Shown: one piece after another, positions 60,301 through 64,000 of the stretch
Layout of the letters: every line of letters begins with the position of its first letter
Position numbering within the stretch: the stretch's first letter is position 1
From: Phoronis australis
Lineage: Eukaryota > Phoronida > Phoronidae
DNA length: 64,000 nt
NCBI GenBank assembly: GCA_002633005.1
Contig: NMRA01000801.1
Span: 11,725 to 75,724 of the forward strand
Direction of reading: 5' to 3'
The notes under the pieces: generated by a model
The model's input: only the letters and a program-made list of their open reading frames with translations
Database searches by the model: none
What the model was told of the DNA's origin: nothing
Position numbers and translations under genes: made by a program

Positions 60301-61109
60301 CTTGGATGAGCCATGTGGGCGGATTTGCATTCGAGGGAATGTTTCCACAAAGTTGCGTGTTTTCGGCCATCCCCAGCTCCGCTCATCAAAATGTTAAGAA
60401 GCCGGGCTTAACTGTGACGTTGCGAGAACTAGTTGATTGAGCAGGGCTTGGAATGACTAATGACAAAAAATGCGGAAACTTTTACGGCCCAAAGAGCGTG
60501 CGCGCTACCCGGCATGGTTGATGTGAACCCTTTCCCAGAGAAAAATCGGGAGAACTAAAAAAAAACACCATCAGTAGCATGCGTCTGCGTCCTTTTAGCT
60601 CGTCGGTCCACTCCCAACACACACATTTTTAGCTGCAGAGCCGTAGTATTTGTCACCGCGGTTTACAATAACACGAGACGCCATTGAAAATCCCACCACG
60701 CTATCCCAGATGCCCCGGCAATGTTGACAATTTACGGTCCTCCGAAACATAAAGAGCAACTTCCGCTTTTCGAGGTGAACGTCGTCTGCAACGCCGCGGT
60801 AAGAAAGGAATTTGCCGCGGAAATTTTAGATCAAATCCGATTTTTTTACGCGGAAATATAATAAAATGCGCGGACGGAACATTTGAAAAAAGCGGAAATC
60901 CACGTTTCCGCGGAAAATTCCAAGCCCTGATTGAGCCCCACATAGCCTGAACAGAGTCGTTGGTCCCTGCATCATTTAGAACAAAACTGGCACCTGTTGG
61001 CAGCCTCTAGCTTCTGGAGCAGTTCTATTTCCTCTGGTGAGGCAGGTGGGTTGGAGTCTCCCCCCAGGCTGGTCCTAACGGGTGACTCCAAGGACACGCG
61101 AAGATCCAT
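29794..61109 (-). CDS. EVI5: EVI5/EVI5L-like Rab GTPase-activating protein, 17 coding exons, complete
   Basis: Joined minus-strand exons (listed separately) give 2643 nt, 880 codons plus stop, with all phases agreeing. Residues about 88-345 form a TBC domain with the arginine-finger motif IRRDIAR (R174) and the glutamine-finger motif YCQG (Q211), so a catalytically competent RabGAP is expected. Residues about 378-720 are coiled coil with family signatures LADRLIQGQVTRA, ELIAVKLREAEA and MRQKIAELEI. The C-terminal 160 residues are acidic and disordered. Human EVI5 has about 810 residues. EVI5 proteins act as Rab GAPs in membrane traffic and cytokinesis. ATG at 61109 is preceded by an in-frame TGA in the same exon; a 5' UTR intron probably ends at 61141. 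EVI5 and EVI5L cannot be told apart here; this is probably the single pre-duplication gene. Confidence 0.95.
30620..30812. repeat. About 50-bp imperfect tandem repeat, four copies
   Basis: Segments of the form CTTACAGTAAAGTCYCATTG followed by TAAACAGCRTATCAC repeat in EVI5 intron 16. Confidence 0.8.
31070..31330. repeat. Partial copy of the modular GCCACTAGGAGGTGC repeat family
   Basis: AAAATGGCCACTAGGAGGTG, a CATCCGGAAAC segment and a degenerate AAATTTCATTAAAATCCGA match single modules of the repeats at 39885-40590 and 59050-60060. Confidence 0.6.
31434..31529 (-). CDS. EVI5: EVI5-like exon 16, coiled coil
   Basis: 32 codons HKEEEVMQKIRAAEHSQAI and then EMRQKIAELEIK, matching NKEEVMAVRLREAD...LRQHIAELEI. 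Confidence 0.93.
31680..31920 (-). repeat. Diverged array built from the 3' end of EVI5 exon 15
   Basis: On the minus strand the exon ends TTTGGGGATGTGGAGAATAG at a donor. Similar blocks recur at about 31741-31765 and 31687-31718. Donor-like segments (GTGAGT, GTGAGT, GTAAGT) recur between. Confidence 0.65.
31891..32037 (-). CDS. EVI5: EVI5-like exon 15, coiled coil
   Basis: GTATAG acceptor and AGG/GTGAGT donor; 49 charged coiled-coil codons. Less conserved, but phase-perfect between exons 14 and 16. The exon's 3' end recurs as an array in the next intron. Confidence 0.85.
32141..32654. mobile_element. Non-autonomous DNA transposon, 514 bp, 6-bp target duplication
   Basis: Ends CAGGGCTTG and CAAGCCCTG, flanked by a perfect TTTTGT duplication (32135-32140 and 32655-32660). 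Closely related to 60442-60929, and rich in CCGCGG-type motifs. It encodes no transposase. Confidence 0.85.
32860..33086. repeat. 28-bp minisatellite, eight copies
   Basis: CCCATGACCAAATTATCCAA and GGTCCAT repeat every 28 bp. Confidence 0.95.
33249..33407 (-). CDS. EVI5: EVI5-like exon 14, coiled coil
   Basis: 53 codons; LHDELMTVKLREAETLADLK matches vertebrate LQDELMTIRLREAET. Confidence 0.95.
34218..34364 (-). CDS. EVI5: EVI5-like exon 13, coiled coil
   Basis: 49 codons with QDELIAVKLREAEANLSMKE, nearly the vertebrate sequence. The acceptor CTTCAG/GAG is duplicated 53 bp upstream. Confidence 0.95.
34361..34466. repeat. 53-bp duplication spanning EVI5 exon 13 acceptor
   Basis: TCTCCTGAAGTAAACCAACT begins at 34361 and again at 34414. 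Each copy has the acceptor CTTCAG/GAGA on the minus strand. Use of the distal one would insert 53 nt and shift the frame. Confidence 0.9.
34467..35841. other. EVI5 intron 12, with an AT/GT microsatellite
   Basis: About 35320-35545 is a degenerate array of TGTATGTGTA and TATAAATAATG. Frames across it are repeat artefacts. Nothing else was recognised. Confidence 0.7.
35842..35976 (-). CDS. EVI5: EVI5-like exon 12, coiled coil
   Basis: CGCCAG acceptor and GAT/GTAAGT donor; 45 codons, EVLRILRGELDDTRMRAMSL, at the position of vertebrate VLQLEKELVQARL. The exon is GC-richer than its surroundings. Confidence 0.88.
35977..37335. other. EVI5 intron 11, nothing recognised
   Basis: Unique-looking intronic sequence with one short simple stretch of ACC repeats near 36680-36716. 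Confidence 0.5.
37336..37560 (-). CDS. EVI5: EVI5-like exon 11, coiled coil
   Basis: 75 codons, phase 0; contains LADRLIQGQVTRAHEAED, an EVI5 hallmark. The acceptor TTTCCAG is duplicated 57 bp upstream. Confidence 0.96.
37554..37674. repeat. 57-bp duplication spanning EVI5 exon 11 acceptor
   Basis: CTGGAAAGAAGAAGAAATCT begins at 37561 and again at 37618. Both copies carry the acceptor TTTCCAG/CG on the minus strand. The 57 nt between are 19 open in-frame codons. Confidence 0.92.
38288..38510. repeat. 60-bp minisatellite, four copies, open in the EVI5 frame
   Basis: TTTGTGAGATATGCNGGGTG plus 40 bp repeats four times. On the minus strand it is in frame with exon 10 and encodes YDEPAEGSPGISHKWPTVMV repeats. 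Confidence 0.95.
38534..38594 (-). CDS. EVI5: EVI5-like exon 10, coiled-coil start
   Basis: TTGCAG acceptor and AGG/GTAAGT donor; one base completes Lys, then LEKEYTVLKSKEHVEQVELR. The frame stays open far into the following intron. Confidence 0.94.
39885..40590. mobile_element. Modular repeat with terminal hairpins
   Basis: Built of about four diverged 150-bp modules, each with a GCCACTAGGNGGTGC-like core and a CAAATTTCATGAAAATCCGT-like segment. It ends in GGACGGACGG repeats, a perfect 18-bp-arm palindrome CATAATGCGTCCACATAT around AA (near 40530-40567), then a second hairpin CGAATGA-TGTGC-TCATTCG. A second copy is at about 59050-60060. Confidence 0.7.
40700..40960 (+). pseudogene. P2X7 ballast-like remnant
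   Basis: From 40743 the frame reads METTDVCVSSHEIPQVKRLL and then CLTDHPDF. This follows the P2X7-type order M-x-T...C-V-C-C-x-E-I-P-Q-V...C-I-T-x-H-P-x-F. The CC pair is SS here, and a frameshift near 40880 moves to FYRAEKKNW. A decayed THAP domain lies convergently to its right, as in the element at 10911-12563. Confidence 0.5.
41050..41273 (-). pseudogene. Degenerate THAP domain
   Basis: ATG at 41273 starts MVWCIVPTCANYEGARKAGI and FFRFP, the N-terminal half of a THAP domain (C-x4-C, F-x-F-P), then TGA. In other frames the expected W, KY...VKLLRVC and SSGRC follow. At least one stop and two frameshifts break it. CCTTTAA near 41443-41449 could be an old TTAA-type right end. Confidence 0.5.
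41630..41886 (-). CDS. Candidate alternative first exon of the EVI5-like gene
   Basis: ATG at 41886 opens 85 codons plus 2 nt (MSAVVDSQVELVDPN...LLEKCVKEERKLRNERKV...KDNSDD) that end at a strong donor GA/GTAAGA. Exon 9 of the EVI5-like gene also ends in phase 2, so this exon would splice in frame to exon 10, giving ...SDDE-LEKEYTVL. The predicted product of about 588 residues keeps the whole coiled coil and loses the TBC domain. Unspliced, it would be an 86-residue orphan protein ending at the TAA within GTAAG. I recognise no family. The exon lies inside the 6.8-kb intron 9. Confidence 0.45.
42837..43113 (+). CDS. Unrecognised open reading frame, possible terminal exon
   Basis: After a TTCACAG acceptor-like site, 91 codons read MHNAPIHNENIEDEDHEIYK and then KRKKQQGPKNPGMLQ before TGA. 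Composition looks coding and AATAAA follows near 43354. No family was recognised, and it lies antisense within EVI5 intron 9. Confidence 0.25.
43722..43780. repeat. 29-bp tandem duplication
   Basis: ATTAGACTTATTGGACTACC begins at 43722 and 43751. Confidence 0.9.
44000..44280. repeat. Copy of a dispersed old repeat family
   Basis: Shares ordered blocks with 22205-22440 and 48014-48250, notably CTAGATGTCATA and GATTATTTTTGTGCC near its right end. Confidence 0.45.
44417..44573. repeat. 31-bp minisatellite, five copies
   Basis: ATACAGAGTTCACATGTTCA starts at 44417 and 44448 and repeats every 31 bp. Confidence 0.95.
45420..45523 (-). CDS. EVI5: EVI5-like exon 9
   Basis: TTTTCAG acceptor and AA/GTAAGT donor; YFQKDVPARYTSDEAAEHLL and VKYNMRKMKK match the post-TBC linker of EVI5. 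Ends in phase 2. Confidence 0.93.
45742..47270. mobile_element. DNA transposon remnant with AAATATGTGACCCAG inverted ends
   Basis: The first 36 bp at 45742 and the inverse of the last 36 bp at 47270 match at most positions (AAATATGTGACCCAG, then ACAAAATGAGTCTT). Flanks GGAGCGTTA and GGAGTTTAC resemble a decayed 8-9-bp target duplication. The interior holds an acidic minus-strand frame at 46424-46672. Confidence 0.6.
46424..46672 (-). pseudogene. Acidic open frame inside the 45742-47270 element
   Basis: The frame reads QRELTELIEEHIVDGDKEEF and then RGSDESSDDSNSSQDEF and stops at 46424. An ATGGCTGATCGTCG upstream (near 46738) is separated from it by stops. The acidic start resembles the N-terminus of some transposases, for example piggyBac-like ones, but no catalytic domain follows. 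Confidence 0.3.
47738..47806. repeat. 24-bp tandem repeat, three copies
   Basis: AAAGACTGACCCTTGCAATG recurs next to EVI5 exon 8. Confidence 0.85.
47817..47906 (-). CDS. EVI5: EVI5-like exon 8, TBC end
   Basis: 30 codons GTEVIFKVGIALLQ...LDMEQMLQ. The acceptor CTAG/GGTAC is duplicated 31 bp upstream. Confidence 0.94.
47893..47952. repeat. 31-bp duplication spanning EVI5 exon 8 acceptor
   Basis: TACCCTAGATAAAACATGG occurs at 47903 and 47934. On the minus strand both copies have CTAG/GGTAC followed by GTGATCT; the distal acceptor would add 31 nt. Confidence 0.88.
48014..48250. repeat. Copy of the dispersed ATATGGCAGAC repeat family
   Basis: Starts CACAATATGGCAGATAAGTG and ends AATATTTTTGTG; compare 22205-22440 and 44000-44280. 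Confidence 0.45.
48557..48632. repeat. 24-bp tandem repeat, three copies
   Basis: GTTGGTCTACACTAACATTG repeats. Confidence 0.9.
48836..48972. repeat. Degenerate GGGGTAA/CACAATG repeat
   Basis: Short irregular units such as CAATGCAGGGGTAAT. Confidence 0.7.
49203..49346 (-). CDS. EVI5: EVI5-like exon 7, TBC
   Basis: 48 codons; HFQSQSFHTSMYASQWFLTL is the most conserved stretch of the TBC C-lobe in EVI5. Confidence 0.97.
49710..49920. repeat. 14-bp minisatellite, about 15 copies
   Basis: GAGATGGAGGGCAC repeats. All frames on both strands stay open across it by chance of unit sequence; no gene is implied. Confidence 0.97.
50263..50388 (-). CDS. EVI5: EVI5-like exon 6, TBC
   Basis: 42 codons starting MPEEEAFAVLVKLMQDYRL; LRELFKPTMAELGLCFYQ is diagnostic of EVI5. 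Confidence 0.97.
50389..52603. other. EVI5 intron 5, 3' part, nothing recognised
   Basis: AT-rich intronic sequence, no exon or element recognised. Confidence 0.5.
52604..53032. repeat. 55-bp minisatellite, about eight copies
   Basis: GATAAGGGTTGAGGGAGGGG plus a TGTCCACTTTGTATTG segment repeats; starts at 52605 and 52660 show a 55-bp period. Confidence 0.97.
53450..53800. mobile_element. Fold-back element with long inverted ends
   Basis: CAGGTCAAC...ACATCTGATTGGTT (53453-53480) is inverted as AACCAATCAGATGT...GTTGACCTGA (53767-53795). Inside, CATGCGCGCACCCAG (about 53513-53527) is mirrored by CTGGGTGCGCGCATG (about 53745-53759). The interior has a mirrored CGAGCCCCCC. No coding sequence. 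Confidence 0.7.
54196..54838. repeat. 40-bp minisatellite, 16 copies
   Basis: GTACAGTAACTGATAACAAC plus ACAGTGTGCCTTGTGTTGAA repeats exactly every 40 bp with a few recurring variants (GATG/GATA, CCGT/CCTT). Three minus-strand frames of about 220-260 codons are artefacts of the array. Confidence 0.98.
54839..56127. other. EVI5 intron 5, 5' part, nothing recognised
   Basis: No exon or repeat recognised. Confidence 0.5.
56128..56202 (-). CDS. EVI5: EVI5-like exon 5, TBC glutamine finger
   Basis: 25 codons; AYSLHDREVGYCQGSGF contains the YxQ catalytic motif. Confidence 0.95.
56426..56850. repeat. About 50-bp minisatellite, nine copies
   Basis: CATACATCAGCCCATTGGGT plus CTTAAAACTCAGTTTGTCCC repeats in EVI5 intron 4. 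Confidence 0.96.
57256..57480 (-). CDS. EVI5: EVI5-like exon 4, TBC arginine finger
   Basis: 75 codons, phase 0. Carries ELVRKGIPHHFRGIVWQ and the IxxDxxR motif IRRDIARTYPEH; R174 is the predicted catalytic arginine. Confidence 0.96.
57991..58079 (-). CDS. EVI5: EVI5-like exon 3, start of TBC domain
   Basis: GCTAG acceptor and AGG/GTATGT donor; encodes ESWVVWGKVISDWENISKKR, matching SWxLWGRIVNEW of vertebrate EVI5. Confidence 0.93.
58715..58878 (-). CDS. EVI5: EVI5-like exon 2
   Basis: CCGCAG acceptor and CAG/GTAGGT donor. LLEQDEKSLQSVSGN and the serine-rich SSLVSSNSVGSHISNL correspond to the conserved N-terminal serine region of EVI5. Confidence 0.93.
59050..60060. mobile_element. Second modular GCCACTAGG repeat
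   Basis: Same module order as 39885-40590 (CACATAAATACACTTGCTAA, GGTTGATAGAGGGGTGGA, ATTGCCACTAGGGG). It ends in an imperfect version of the terminal palindrome (GGCATAATGCGTCCACATAT near 60010). Confidence 0.7.
60442..60929. mobile_element. Second CAGGGCTTG-ended DNA transposon, 488 bp
   Basis: Perfect ATTGAG duplication at 60436-60441 and 60930-60935, ends CAGGGCTTGGAA and TTCCAAGCCCTG. Close relative of 32141-32654; it lies just downstream of EVI5 coding exon 1. Confidence 0.88.
60994..61109 (-). CDS. EVI5: EVI5-like coding exon 1
   Basis: ATG at 61109; ends AG/GTGCCA. Encodes MDLRVSLESPVRT and then PEEIELLQKLEAAN, the LLxKLE-xxN motif at the start of EVI5 proteins. An acceptor TTTTGTAG ends at 61141, so the exon has a short 5' UTR. 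Confidence 0.92.
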
Positions 61110-61141
61110 GCCTCTAACTGACACTTGTCAACCATGTGTCC

Positions 61142-63853
61142 TACAAAAGACAAGCACAGTATTTATTTGAAACATTCAAATAAAAACTGAGAGGTCAGAC
61201 ACAAACATGACCTAATTGAATCTGACGGGTCATTTCATGGAACCCGTTATAAATACCTAGAATGCAGCATTGAAGAGAACATGGACATAATTCCAGTGAT
61301 GTCAAACATATCTTCCATAATTCCCCACTCTACATAATCACAACAGGACGTTAAAAAATTCTTCAACCAAAATTTTGCGACAATACTAAACGATCTCTTT
61401 CCTCTTTAGATTTTTTATATTAAACAGACAATTTTCACTGCACTCATTCTGTTCAGTGACTTGACGCAAACACCTGGGAGCACCAGCTTGACTGAGAACC
61501 ATATTCCCAATAGAAGCTACGCACTTTTCTTATCTTCTTTAATTGCAGTTTGACATTTATTGTTGTTATCTGAAACTGTCAAGAGGGAGTGTTTGATTGA
61601 ATTATCTGACAGAGACAAAAATATTTCAAACTACATACATGGTGCTACACCAGACCAGTAAAGTGGGCGAGAATTATTTCACAACACAAAAGGTAAAAAG
61701 TAAAAGGCATCGCATACCAAGAATCAGACCTATTGCTGAAGCAATAAATGTCGTTCCAAACTGATTAGAGATTAAATTTTTAACGACAACAAATACTATT
61801 ACCAATCAAGGAAAGATTAGAAAGCAATGCAACAAGAATTCTATGAAACCCACATATAGACACTTCATCCTGCAGACATACAATATAAAATCCTTATATA
61901 CTGTTAACAGGAGAACAGTGGGCAACATCACACAAACACATGACTGAGGATAAATTGAGATAGCATAGCGTACACAACTCTTGCCTTAGCTATGTTCTGA
62001 ATATGGTGTAATCTATTTGTTGTGAACAAAAACTTTGCACACCACATAGGAAAGGGCATCGATTCGACAGACATACGACAGTTTTGAAAGTGATTAATTG
62101 GATAGAAGCATTCAAAACCCATTATAAAGGCTTCTTGCTGATGTTAACATTTAAAATTCATGTTCTCAGACCATGTTGCTTTATTTAGACAGTCATGACT
62201 AAAGGCAAATATTGTGTGCATGAACCTGCCTATAATAATGATAAGTTGAAGTGAACCATGGAAGTTACAAAAGACTGACTGTGTGTAAACACGATAGCAT
62301 TATGATCAGAAAACTTTCACATTCATTTTGACCAGCCTGATTATAATTCATTTGTTTTCACAACACAAAACTGCAATAAAAAAATTCATGCACGTGTTTG
62401 AAAGTCCATGTTCATACTGAGGGGAGTTTTATTGTTTAAAAGTCAATAATGCATTGAAGCACAGTACCAAAAGTCCCAAATGTCCAAATTTCCATAAGAA
62501 ACAGCTATTCTCCCAATAATTTCAAACTGTTTTATCAAACTCGACCTCAGTAAGTCAAGCTCATCACTGCAAAAGTCTAATTTGACAAAGTGATGACTCA
62601 AATCAGTGTGAGTGGAGAACACTAAACAAACCATCAGTTATGATTATGATGATGTTTCAATAGTAGTCACTACACACACATATTGTGAATTCAGAATTTC
62701 TTTACCTGGAGATGCTATGAGCCAAAATATCAAAACTAATCTCAATTGGTTCCTCTCTCAGACTGCAAGTGATTTCAGGTTTCCTGGGTTAAGAACTGAC
62801 AATTAATTATAAGCAGTTAATATAGGGGGGCAGCAAGATGACACGTACTGTTGAAATACATCTCAGACTGTTGATAGTTTTAGCAAAATTCAAAGGGAAA
62901 ATGCAGCCTTTCTGTTCTAACAAAGAACTATTCAATTTAAATTCTAAAGGAATTGATAGTCTTATTGAAGGTTAAAATATGAAAACAGCAGGTTATGAAC
63001 TCATTATACAAGCGTTGAGCTCAACCCAGAACTATAATAAAGTATAGGCTTATTGTCTGTTCAGAACACTATTCATCAATCTTTTCTTGTACTTGTAAAC
63101 ATTTAACATTCAAAGAAGAAGATCCAGCAGCTCAAAACTCCATTGGAACTATAGGAGCAACAAGGTCAATGAACTCTGAAACCATCAAAACCATTTGGGG
63201 TTGTAGCTAAACAGCACTTGCAGCTATAGTTAAACAGCACTTATGGCTATAGTTAAATATTACTTGTGGCTATAGTTAAACAGCTTAAACAGCACTTGTG
63301 GCTACAGTTAAACAGCACTTGCAGGCGTTGCAGCTACAGTTAAATAACACTTGTGGCTATAGCACTTGCGGCCCGAAGTAGAGACGCGCCCTTTCCTCAT
63401 GTGCTAATCGAGTGTCTGAAAAAAAGGGTTTTGCAGCATTCCCAACTCACAAGCACTACTCATGATAACTGAAAATCAATTACGCTATAGATTTCTATTC
63501 TGTTAAATCACATCGGAAAAAATCCCAGCACACAAAAATATTACCAAAACACACCAAATTTGACAGTTTCTCCCCAAAATTGCCAATTCCCTGCAAGTTC
63601 TAGGAAAAATCCAACTACAGATTCAGAATGCTTGCACTTTATAGATTCTAAAATTGTGGTCATAGTATGTACTTTACCAGTCGCGATCAATGGTACAGTT
63701 CTAATAAACTTAGGGAGAGAGTAGGTTAACGTGAATGTGCATATTTCATATTTTTACTATTTGCTTCATATTTTATACTTGATTACAAGATAGTCCATAT
63801 AACTTTGAAATACTTTTTAATTAACAGTTTGATTTTTCAAGCTGTATTTACAG
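61142..63853. other. EVI5 upstream intron/flank
   Basis: No coding sequence recognised. About 63195-63370 holds an irregular roughly 36-bp repeat (TAGTTAAACAGCACTTGTGG). The EVI5 promoter and 5' UTR exon were not located. Confidence 0.45.
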
Positions 63854-63944
63854 GTGAATCACAGTTTTGTGGGTTCCTCGCACCCTGCAACTCAATGAAG
63901 AGCAGACGAGATGATTACACTCTGCCGGGAACGACATTTGTAAG
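63854..63944 (+). CDS. Candidate exon of an unrecognised + strand gene
   Basis: TTTACAG acceptor at 63853, then an open frame ESQFCGFLAPCNSMKSRRDD and YTLPGTTFVR, ending at GTAAG/GTTAGT or at TTT/GTAAGG. The codons look coding, but no family was recognised and the gene would continue beyond the window. Confidence 0.25.
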
Positions 63945-64000
63945 GTTAGTAGGTCTTTGATTTGATTTGGTCGTGTTGTTTTTTCTGTTTTTGGTTTTCA

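Overview
The window is animal nuclear DNA. It has spliced genes with GT-AG introns of up to about 7 kb, an AT-rich background, a Ty3/gypsy retrotransposon, THAP-type DNA transposons, LINE fragments and an exceptional density of minisatellites. The two host genes are clear orthologues of NOS1AP and EVI5/EVI5L, but at non-vertebrate distance. A lancelet, hemichordate or lophotrochozoan would fit; the sequence alone does not settle which.

Layout. From 1 to 25,169 on the + strand lies most of a NOS1AP (CAPON)-like adaptor gene: ten coding exons from the middle of the PTB domain to the stop codon, 600 codons in view, with the first exons off the left edge. Its introns hold a full-length Ty3/gypsy element (2845-7148, antisense, identical LTRs, 5-bp target duplication) and two TTAA-flanked Kolobok-like elements (10911-12563 and 17422-19505). 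About 4.6 kb of repeat-bearing intergenic DNA follows. From 61,109 down to 29,794 on the - strand lies a complete EVI5-like Rab GTPase-activating protein gene: 17 coding exons whose phases all agree, giving 880 residues (TBC domain plus long coiled coil). The two genes are convergent. In cells, NOS1AP-type proteins are PTB adaptors and EVI5-type proteins are TBC-domain RabGAPs with a coiled coil; nothing here shows that they work together.

Most unusual signals. (1) Splice junctions in both genes have been tandemly duplicated again and again: acceptors at 15649, 34364, 37560 and 47906, donor or exon ends at 9835 and 31891, and a whole coiled-coil exon (14285-14527) copied as decaying pseudo-exons into its own intron. 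Some copies keep the frame, so they could give alternative isoforms. (2) A transposon at 10911-12563 carries two convergent genes: a P2X7 C-terminal (ballast)-like cysteine domain on + and a THAP plus zinc-ribbon transposase remnant on -. The same convergent pair recurs, more decayed, at about 40700-41273. (3) An open reading frame at 41630-41886 inside an EVI5 intron ends in a donor of exactly the right phase to splice to exon 10, suggesting an alternative first exon for a TBC-less isoform. (4) Retention of EVI5 intron 10 would read through four in-frame 20-residue repeats. Minisatellites with units of about 14 to 60 bp occur throughout, and a 245-bp assembly gap lies at 18515-18759.
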